Shown: in pieces, positions 1 through 5,384 of the stretch
Layout of the letters: the number at the start of each line of letters is the position of its first letter
Numbering within the stretch: the first letter of the stretch is position 1
Origin: an uncultured Collinsella sp.
GTDB taxonomy: Bacteria > Actinomycetota > Coriobacteriia > Coriobacteriales > Coriobacteriaceae
Length of the DNA stretch: 12,962 bases
Direction: 5' to 3'
Assembly (NCBI GenBank): GCA_902475785.1
Contig: CABSAN010000058.1
Coordinates: 1 to 12,962 of the forward strand
Position numbers and translations under genes: made by a program
The notes under the pieces: generated by a model
The model's input: the letters and a program-made list of their open reading frames with translations, nothing else
Told to the model about the DNA's origin: nothing
Databases searched by the model: none

Positions 1-860
1 TCGCGCGTCACGCAGTCGGGGCGGCAGTTGCAGCCCTGCTCGGCGGCCTTCTTTTTGCAGCCCTCAGAGCAGGTCATATCGGCCAGGTTGACCTTAAAGA
101 CTTTGCCGTTCTCCAGGCGCAACACCAGCTGCTCGCGCGGCGTGTCATATTCCTGGATACGCGCCTTGCCAAGCGGCGTATCGATAAGCGTCTTCTTTTT
201 GGGCGCGCGGCTCTTAAAGTCCTTGTACGCCTCGAACTCGTAGCGCAGGCAGCACATCAGGCGGCCGCAGACGCCGCTAATTTTGGACGAGTTGAGCGGC
301 AGGTCCTGCTCTTTTGCCATGCGGATCGAAACCGGCTCAAACTGTCCGCCAAAGCGCGTGCAGCAGAGCTCCTGGCCGCACTGGGCATAGCCGCCCACCA
401 GGCGGGTCTCGTCACGCACGCCAATCTGGCGCATGTCGACGCGAATGTGCAGCGTCGAGGACAGGTCCTTGACGAGCTGACGGAAATCGACGCGCTCCTC
501 GGCAGCAAAGTAGAACACAGCCTTCTCGCCGCCAAACAGGTACTCGACGCCGACCGGCTTCATCTCGAGGTCGAGCTCCTTGACCAGGCGGCGGAAGTCG
601 ACCATGGCCTCGTCACCCTGGATAGCCAGGTCGTCGGCAAGCTGCAGATCGATGTCGCTCGCCACGCGCAGCACGGGCTTGAGCGGCTGACCGATCTCGT
701 CTTGCGGCACCTCGAAGGGATCGGCCGTGACCAGGCCGATCTCGGTTCCACGCTCGGTGGAGCAAATGGCGTAATCGGCCTCGAGGATATCCAGATCCTG
801 CGGGTCGAACCACAGGTCGCGCGAGGCGTAGGTAAACTTAACGGGTACGACTAACGGCAT
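1..860 (-). CDS. ricT: RicT/YaaT-like PSP1-domain protein, 3' end outside window
   Basis: 286 codons are visible before the window edge. The start is ATG at 860, with AGGAAGG at 868-874, 7 nt upstream. Residues about 160-210 carry the PSP1/RicT signature: CGQELCC (161-167), PVSIRMAKEQ, SGVCGRLMCC (196-204) and RYE. In Bacillus subtilis, RicT works with RicA and RicF in a complex carrying [4Fe-4S] clusters that promotes RNase Y-dependent mRNA maturation; the paired Cys motifs fit this family. The partner proteins are not in the window, so the role here is inferred from the family. A second Cys-rich stretch, C264, C268, C277, C279 and C283, lies near the truncated end. The start overlaps the end of holB by 10 nt, which implies translational coupling in a tmk-holB-ricT operon. 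Confidence 0.9.
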   Translation of the reverse strand, partial: MPLVVPVKFTYASRDLWFDPQDLDILEADYAICSTERGTEIGLVTADPFEVPQDEIGQPLKPVLRVASDIDLQLADDLAIQGDEAMVDFRRLVKELDLEMKPVGVEYLFGGEKAVFYFAAEERVDFRQLVKDLSSTLHIRVDMRQIGVRDETRLVGGYAQCGQELCCTRFGGQFEPVSIRMAKEQDLPLNSSKISGVCGRLMCCLRYEFEAYKDFKSRAPKKKTLIDTPLGKARIQEYDTPREQLVLRLENGKVFKVNLADMTCSEGCKKKAAEQGCNCRPDCVTR

Positions 861-1978
861 TTCAGTGCCTTCCTGATATCGAACAGCATGACCTCGATGG
901 CCAGCTGGGGAGTAACGTTTCTGGCGATGTTGCGCTCAGCGGTGGCAACCGCCTCAAGCGCCTGAGTGGCACCCGCAACATTTGTCGCCGCGGCAAGCCG
1001 CCCGATCGTGTCGCGCACGTCCTCGTTCACAACGTCTGCCGCCTCGTCCTGAAGCGTCAGCAGCACGTCGCGCATGAGCGTCCGCGCGCTCGCCAGCGCT
1101 TCCATGATACCCGAACGCTCGCGCGCGTTGAGTTCGCGCTTGTTGCGGTCCTCAAGCTGCTTCAATGCTCCACGCGACAGGTAGTCGGCATTTTGCTCGA
1201 GCACCTTTTCCTGCGTGGACTTGACCTCGGCGAGCGGCGCCTTGACGGCGACGATGAGCGACTTGGCGCGGCTGAGCACATCGGCCTCGTCGGCGGCGAT
1301 GAGCGAGTCGATGGCACGGACCATCTGGCGACGGGCGTCCTGGCGCTCGGCGCTCTTGAGGAACTCGATGCCACGCGTGGGGCTTCCCGCCACAGCGACG
1401 GCCATGCGGCAACGCGCAGGGTCCTGACCGGTGGCGCGGCTCACGGCCTGCGCAGCCACAGTGGGCGACACCAGCCGAAACGGTACGCACTGGCAGCGGC
1501 TCACGATGGTGGGCAGCATCACGTCGGCCGAGGTGCCCAACAGGATGAACATGACGCCCTCGGGCGGTTCCTCGAGCGTTTTGAGCAGCGCGTTGGCGGT
1601 GTTGGCGCGCAGTTGCTCGGCACGGTCGATGATGTAGACCTTTGCCTTGGCGCGGATGGGCGCCAGGGGCACGTCGTCGAGCAGCTCGCGGGTCTGCGCG
1701 ATGAGATAGCCCGTGGCGCTTTCGGGCGTGTAATAGTGCACGTCGGGATGCGTATGGCGCGCGACGCGCACGCAGCTGTCGCACGAACCACAGCCGTCCT
1801 GCTCGCACAGGAATGCCTGGGCAAGCGCCCATGCGGCGTCGAGCTTACCGGCGCCGGGCGCGCCCAAGAACAGGTAGGCGTGCGATGCGCGGCCGCTTGC
1901 GATGGCGTTGGTCAAAAAGTCGCGCACGCGCTGTTGGGTGTCGAGCTTGGCCAGCAGGCTTGTCTGCGCGGGGGCCAT
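851..1978 (-). CDS. holB: DNA polymerase III delta' subunit (clamp loader)
   Basis: The 375-residue AAA+ protein is the delta' subunit of the clamp loader, which opens and loads the beta sliding clamp with DnaX and delta. Visible features are HAYLFLGAPGAGK (33-45, Walker A region), a four-Cys zinc module (C58, C63, C66, C69), VYIIDRAEQL (114-123, Walker B region), LLKTLEEPP (131-139) and the SRC motif (160-162) typical of clamp-loader subunits. Walker A lysine is followed by Leu instead of Thr/Ser, in line with delta' subunits that do not hydrolyse ATP. I chose ATG at 1978 because AGGAGG lies 9 nt upstream. The longer reading from 2017 adds 13 residues inside tmk and has no family support. 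One base separates the tmk stop from this start, and ricT overlaps the 3' end. Confidence 0.93.
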   Translation of the reverse strand: MAPAQTSLLAKLDTQQRVRDFLTNAIASGRASHAYLFLGAPGAGKLDAAWALAQAFLCEQDGCGSCDSCVRVARHTHPDVHYYTPESATGYLIAQTRELLDDVPLAPIRAKAKVYIIDRAEQLRANTANALLKTLEEPPEGVMFILLGTSADVMLPTIVSRCQCVPFRLVSPTVAAQAVSRATGQDPARCRMAVAVAGSPTRGIEFLKSAERQDARRQMVRAIDSLIAADEADVLSRAKSLIVAVKAPLAEVKSTQEKVLEQNADYLSRGALKQLEDRNKRELNARERSGIMEALASARTLMRDVLLTLQDEAADVVNEDVRDTIGRLAAATNVAGATQALEAVATAERNIARNVTPQLAIEVMLFDIRKALKCR

Positions 1979-1979
1979 G

Positions 1980-2663
1980 TTACTCAGCCTCCTGGGCAAG
2001 CGCGGCGGCGACGGCATCTTGGGGAATGTCGAGACCGTACGCGCGAACCAGCTCGACCGTTTGCGTGAAGACGTCTGCGATCGACGCAGTGGCGTCGATG
2101 AGCTTTACGCGGTCTGGCTCCTCGGCAGCAATTGCGCAAAATCCCTGGTAGACACGCTCCTGGAAGGCCATGCCCTTTGCCTCCATGCGATCGGCCGTAC
2201 CACGGGCGGCCATGCGCAGCGCCGCCTGCTCGGGCGTGATGTGATAGACGAGCGTGAGCGCCGGATGCGTACAGGCGACAGCCAGGTTGTTGGCATCGCG
2301 CACCATCCGACGGTCAAGGCCATCGGCAAACGCCTGATAGCAGGTCGTGGAATCGTAGAAACGGTCGCACAGGACCACCTTGCCGGCAGCGAGGGCGGGC
2401 GCGATGACCTCGTGCACCAGCTGGGCACGCGCGGCCTCGTAGAGCAGTAGCTCGCAGGTATCGCCCATCGCCGTATTGGCGGGGTCGAGCAGCAGAGCGC
2501 GGATCTTTTCGCCGATGGCGGTGCCGCCCGGCTCGCGCAGGCTCACAACCTGGTAGCCAGCGAGCTCGAGCGCGCGGGCCAGCAGGCGCGCCTGCGTGGA
2601 CTTGCCGGCGCCGTCGACGCCCTCGAGCGTGATAAAGCTATGTTGAGCGGGCTCAAAAGCCAT
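1980..2663 (-). CDS. tmk: Thymidylate kinase (dTMP kinase)
   Basis: The 227-residue protein phosphorylates dTMP to dTDP with ATP, an essential cytosolic step of dTTP supply. Motifs in order are the P-loop GVDGAGKST (15-23), the substrate-binding REPGGT (43-48) and the DRFYDST signature (100-106). A LID-like segment with ARGTADRMEAKG lies near residues 153-164. Length is close to the usual 205-225. ATG at 2663 has AGGAAGG (2674-2680) 10 nt upstream. It is the first gene of the tmk-holB-ricT operon, a coupling of nucleotide supply and replisome genes that is also seen in Firmicutes. Upstream lies a 254-bp spacer with palindromic repeats, so transcription probably begins close to the gene. Confidence 0.97.
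   Translation of the reverse strand: MAFEPAQHSFITLEGVDGAGKSTQARLLARALELAGYQVVSLREPGGTAIGEKIRALLLDPANTAMGDTCELLLYEAARAQLVHEVIAPALAAGKVVLCDRFYDSTTCYQAFADGLDRRMVRDANNLAVACTHPALTLVYHITPEQAALRMAARGTADRMEAKGMAFQERVYQGFCAIAAEEPDRVKLIDATASIADVFTQTVELVRAYGLDIPQDAVAAALAQEAE
1988..1993 (-). promoter_or_regulatory. Ribosome binding site deciding the holB start
   Basis: A perfect AGGAGG on the minus strand lies 9 nt before ATG 1978, inside the last codons of tmk. It supports the short holB start over the longer reading from 2017. Confidence 0.7.
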
Positions 2664-2699
2664 GGGCGCAGCCCCTTCCTACAAGGCGCGAAAATGCAA

Positions 2700-2705
2700 G
2701 TTATA
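2700..2705 (-). promoter_or_regulatory. Possible -10 box for tmk-holB-ricT
   Basis: Minus-strand TATAAC lies 36 nt before the tmk ATG. I see no convincing -35 hexamer at 16-18 nt, so this rests on the -10 alone. It would place the start of transcription between the repeats and tmk. Confidence 0.25.
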
Positions 2706-2752
2706 GCAACCAAGCCATGATACCCCAGCGTCCGGCGCTCCCCAAATCCCAC

Positions 2753-2837
2753 CTAGTCATTGGGGACGTTCTTAAATGACTAGTCGTTGGGGACGTTCTT
2801 TAATGACTAGTCGTTTAAGAACGTCCCCAACGGCTAA
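2753..2837. repeat. Array of three nested palindromic 31-bp units at 27-bp period
   Basis: Units lie at 2753-2783, 2780-2810 and 2807-2837. Neighbours share a 4-nt CTAG. The first two are direct copies with two mismatches per 27-bp period, and the third is inverted. Each unit has 9-bp terminal inverted repeats (CTAGTCATT with AATGACTAG in unit 1, with substitutions in the others) around a core of the type GGGGACGTTCTT. The inverted third core lets unit 1 or 2 pair with unit 3 (2761-2777 with 2814-2830) in a long stem. There is no coding potential. A REP-type or non-autonomous mobile repeat is my inference; no transposase is nearby. Confidence 0.85.
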
Positions 2838-2853
2838 AGGTGCCTTTCCAAAG

Positions 2854-2916
2854 TTGCGGTGAAATAGGGACTGAATACGCCTTCTAGCAGCAAATACAAT
2901 CCCTATTTCACCGCAA
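2854..2916. repeat. 63-bp dispersed stem-loop repeat, copy 1
   Basis: Arms TTGCGGTGAAATAGGGA (2854-2870) and its exact reverse complement (2900-2916) enclose a 29-nt loop. A second copy with identical 17-bp arms and the same loop length lies at 5242-5304; the loops agree at 20 of 29 positions. Similarity continues to the right through TTAGRAGTGGG (2918-2928), so the hydrolase stop codon and final codons lie inside the repeat. The hairpin begins 1 nt after that stop and could end its transcription or protect its mRNA 3' end, but no U-tract follows. Confidence 0.88.
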
Positions 2917-2917
2917 G

Positions 2918-3991
2918 TTAGGAGTGGGCGCGGGTATAGATGGCGAAGGAAATGTCGCGCTCGAGGGCTAGAGCCTGTTCGCGTTCGAGGTCTTGGGTGA
3001 GGATTGCCAGCACGTAAGGGCGCTCGGCGTAGATGATTGCGGCATCGTGCTGAGCATTCGCCAGGCTGCCCGTTTTGTGCGCGACCAAAACGCCGCCGGG
3101 AACGCCCTCGACAATACCGCGCGCGTCTTCCTGCGCCAGCAGATATCCGCGCGCTCGCTCGCACAGCTCGGGCGTCGCGATTGCCCCCGCCGCCAGCCGC
3201 TGCAACACGGCCGCAGCATCACGGGCGCTCGTATAGTTCTCGCGACCTTGTGCCTGGGCCTCGGCATCCATCATCAAACGAGCGAGCACGGTCTGGGTCA
3301 GCCCCAATGCGGCACACGTTTCGTTGACCGTATCCATGCCAAGTCTGCCGATAACAAGGTTCGCTGCCACGTTATCGCTCTGGGCGATCATAGCGTGCAG
3401 CAGCTCGTCAATACTGTACGACACACCCACGCCGCGCGACTGAATGTTGCCGCTGCCACCCACGATATCCTGTTGCGTTACCGTTATCTGCTCGTCGAGG
3501 GACAGCTCGCCCGCCGTCACGGTCTCGAGCGCACAAGCGAGAATGGGAAGTTTGATGATGCTTGCCGCCACACGTCGCGCGTCCGGCGCCACAGCGACTT
3601 CACCATCGAGCGGCGCGAACGTTTGAGGATCAAGCGCCACAGCATAGACCGAGATAGACCCACCATACGGCTCGACAAGGGCTTCGATATCTTGCTGAAG
3701 GCCGGCAATCCAAGAAGCCCGGGAGACAGCTTCCGCCTTTTGAGCGGACGGATGATTCGCTTTTTGTTTGGCAGGGACAGCGGAGCCCTCAGCCTCGTTG
3801 CGGCGCGCGGCACAACCGCCGAGACTCATCACCGAGGCAAGCGCTCCGGTCAACATCCCGGCACAAAACACTCGACGCGAGCAATCGCGCGCAGTGAGGG
3901 GTGCATCCCCCGGCGGGATCCGGAACGCCTCCACGTTTTCGCCGCCACCCCGACCTTGCTCGCCGCAGTACACAGACTCACTCCCCACCAT
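2918..3991 (-). CDS. Class A beta-lactamase-like serine hydrolase, probable Tat lipoprotein
   Basis: The 357-residue protein has the serine penicillin-recognising fold motifs in order: SIIK (144-147, nucleophile Ser144 and Lys147), SDN (205-207) and HKTG (305-308). The segment ENYTSARD (251-258) follows the omega-loop region. I cannot place an obvious general-base Glu in the usual class A context, so beta-lactam hydrolysis is unproven. A peptidoglycan-related peptidase or esterase is equally possible. The N-terminus has SRRVFCAG (38-45), a hydrophobic stretch and LGGC ending at Cys60. This reads as a twin-arginine signal with a lipobox, giving a membrane-anchored extracellular protein. Residues about 61-90 form a polar linker. 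The start is uncertain: ATG at 3991 has a poor ribosome site, and the in-frame GTG at residue 20 would shorten the n-region. It is divergent from the zinc-ribbon gene. Confidence 0.85.
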   Translation of the reverse strand: MVGSESVYCGEQGRGGGENVEAFRIPPGDAPLTARDCSRRVFCAGMLTGALASVMSLGGCAARRNEAEGSAVPAKQKANHPSAQKAEAVSRASWIAGLQQDIEALVEPYGGSISVYAVALDPQTFAPLDGEVAVAPDARRVAASIIKLPILACALETVTAGELSLDEQITVTQQDIVGGSGNIQSRGVGVSYSIDELLHAMIAQSDNVAANLVIGRLGMDTVNETCAALGLTQTVLARLMMDAEAQAQGRENYTSARDAAAVLQRLAAGAIATPELCERARGYLLAQEDARGIVEGVPGGVLVAHKTGSLANAQHDAAIIYAERPYVLAILTQDLEREQALALERDISFAIYTRAHS

Positions 3992-4100
3992 CGCATTCTA
4001 CCGAGCCGTCGATAAACGGCCGCGCCGGACACCCAGCACGCCGCACTCATTGTGACGCATGCGACAGGGCTTGCGCGACATGATCATCCTCACATAACCA

Positions 4101-4121
4101 GTTGGGTCGGCGCGGCCCAAC
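4101..4121. promoter_or_regulatory. Operator-like dyad upstream of the zinc-ribbon gene
   Basis: The arms GTTGGGTCG (4101-4109) and CGGCCCAAC (4113-4121) pair at 8 of 9 positions, with a 3-nt centre. The dyad ends 16 nt before the TATAAT at 4138, so it covers the place a -35 box would occupy. No good -35 hexamer is visible there. A site for a dimeric regulator is a reasonable inference; a chance GC palindrome is possible. Confidence 0.4.
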
Positions 4122-4137
4122 CGCACCTGAACCACCT

Positions 4138-4143
4138 TATAAT
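4138..4143 (+). promoter_or_regulatory. -10 box of the zinc-ribbon gene promoter
   Basis: A perfect TATAAT stands in otherwise GC-rich sequence 31 nt before the ATG at 4175. The -35 region lacks TTGACA and is taken up by the dyad at 4101-4121, which suggests an activator-dependent or repressed promoter. Confidence 0.5.
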
Positions 4144-4174
4144 CTAGCCAACACATCGAACGGAAGGAACCATC

Positions 4175-5221
4175 ATGCCCCGGTTTTGTACCCATTGCGG
4201 CAAGCTTCTGAATGACGACGAGCGTTTTTGCACCAGCTGCGGAACGCCGGTAACCGATGATGGCCAGGCCTCTCAGTCGCAAGAGAATGCACAGGCAGCC
4301 GAACATGCCGCCGCGCCCGACGCCGCCTTCGACACCGCCGCGACCACGGTTCAGCCTGCGCAGCAGCCCACGGCGACTCAGCCCCAACCGGCAGACGTGA
4401 CCGTACAGTCCGCCCATCAGCCCGTGCCCGCTCCCCAGCCCGAAGTCGGCACGACGCAGCAATGGGCGGCGCCAGCCGGCTCCGCGCCGCAGCAGCCCAT
4501 ACCGACCGCCGCTCCGCAGGCCGGTGCTCCCGCTGCTCCCAAGAACAACAACGCCCTGCTCATCGGCATCATCGCCGCGCTAATCGTCGTGATTATCGCG
4601 CTCGTCGTGTTCTTTATGATCAAGCCTTTCGACAAGGGCGCCGATGATACCAAGGGCACGACGATCGAGAAGGTCAAGATCGATCACGATAACGACGATG
4701 CGTCCGTCAAGGGCGACCCCAACAAGCTTGACGATGATGATGACGATGACGTCCACGATGCCGCCACCATCAGCGAGCAGAACGTCTACGACCAGCTGAG
4801 CTCCTACTACAGCAGGCTCTCCGATCTTGATCAGCAGGTTCGCGACTGCGCCACCACGTTTAACACGTACTATCTCAAGGATGACCGCAGCTCGCGCCAA
4901 TCTGCCAGCGATGCCGCCGAGTCGCTCGAGGATCAGATCGACGACCTGAAGGACGAGGTCGAGGACCTGGACGTTCCCATCGACTCGCAGAACTACAGCT
5001 CGTGGAAAGACATCATCGCGCTCTACGACGACCTGGAGAATCGCATTGACGTCATTTGCGATGCCTGGGAGATCAGCCTTGAGTACTCCAGCCCCGCCAA
5101 CCACAAGGACGAGATCGTGGCACCGCTGGCGCGCGACAACGTAGCGGGCACCAACGACAACAAATACCGTCTGGACTTTGAGGACCGCTACCCCGGCGCC
5201 GCACCCGTCGAGGTGAAGTAA
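4175..5221 (+). CDS. Zinc-ribbon membrane protein with acidic, coiled-coil extracytoplasmic domain
   Basis: The 348-residue protein is not one I can name. The start ATG 4175 has GGAAGG 7 nt upstream. Residues 5-22 form a zinc ribbon (CTHCGK, then FCTSCG; C5, C8, C19, C22). Residues about 30-125 are a low-complexity Ala/Pro/Gln/Thr linker. Residues 127-149 are one hydrophobic span, followed by KPFDK. The N-terminus with its ribbon is then probably cytoplasmic and the C-terminus outside. Beyond the membrane lie an Asp-rich stretch with seven consecutive Asp (186-192) and a largely helical region (199-300) rich in Asp, Glu, Ser and Leu that looks coiled-coil prone. Many Gram-positive bacteria have surface proteins with an N-terminal zinc ribbon and one transmembrane span, mostly uncharacterised. 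It stands alone on the plus strand, convergent with the topoisomerase. Confidence 0.85.
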   Translation: MPRFCTHCGKLLNDDERFCTSCGTPVTDDGQASQSQENAQAAEHAAAPDAAFDTAATTVQPAQQPTATQPQPADVTVQSAHQPVPAPQPEVGTTQQWAAPAGSAPQQPIPTAAPQAGAPAAPKNNNALLIGIIAALIVVIIALVVFFMIKPFDKGADDTKGTTIEKVKIDHDNDDASVKGDPNKLDDDDDDDVHDAATISEQNVYDQLSSYYSRLSDLDQQVRDCATTFNTYYLKDDRSSRQSASDAAESLEDQIDDLKDEVEDLDVPIDSQNYSSWKDIIALYDDLENRIDVICDAWEISLEYSSPANHKDEIVAPLARDNVAGTNDNKYRLDFEDRYPGAAPVEVK

Positions 5222-5241
5222 TCCCAACAACTGATCAAAAC

Positions 5242-5304
5242 TTGCGGTGAAATAGGGATTAATTAGGCCTTTTGCCAGCAAAAACAGTCCCTATTTCACC
5301 GCAA
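5242..5304. repeat. 63-bp dispersed stem-loop repeat, copy 2
   Basis: The 17-bp arms at 5242-5258 and 5288-5304 are identical to those at 2854-2870 and 2900-2916, with a 29-nt loop in the same orientation. The right flank CTTAGAAGTGGGG matches copy 1 beyond the arm. It begins 21 nt after the zinc-ribbon stop codon, in the convergent spacer. In both copies the base just outside each arm is the same on both sides (G/G in copy 1, C/C here), so it cannot pair. Confidence 0.88.
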
Positions 5305-5313
5305 CTTAGAAGT

Positions 5314-5351
5314 GGGGCCGGGCGCGCATTTGCATTTGCGCGCCCGGCCCC
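5314..5351. terminator. Strong GC hairpin between convergent genes
   Basis: Perfect 15-bp arms GGGGCCGGGCGCGCA (5314-5328) and TGCGCGCCCGGCCCC (5337-5351) enclose an 8-nt loop. The position between the zinc-ribbon and topoisomerase stop codons suits a bidirectional transcription stop. Neither side has a clear T-tract, so it may work as a Rho-independent-like barrier or only as a 3' end stabiliser. Confidence 0.55.
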
Positions 5352-5360
5352 GCCGTGTCT

Positions 5361-5384
5361 ATATGTGCTCGGATATGTGCTCGG
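5361..5384. repeat. 12-bp tandem duplication after the topoisomerase stop
   Basis: Two exact adjacent copies of ATATGTGCTCGG (5361-5372 and 5373-5384) abut the topoisomerase TAG at 5385-5387. It looks like a recent local slippage duplication with no visible function. Confidence 0.8.

Noticed and set aside
1978..2017. Upstream holB start inside tmk
   Set aside because: The 13 added residues are Pro/Arg-rich with no family match, and AGGAGG is placed for ATG 1978.
2753..2837. CRISPR-like reading of the 27-bp-period repeat
   Set aside because: Units are contiguous with shared ends, there are no unique spacers, the third unit is inverted and no cas gene is near.
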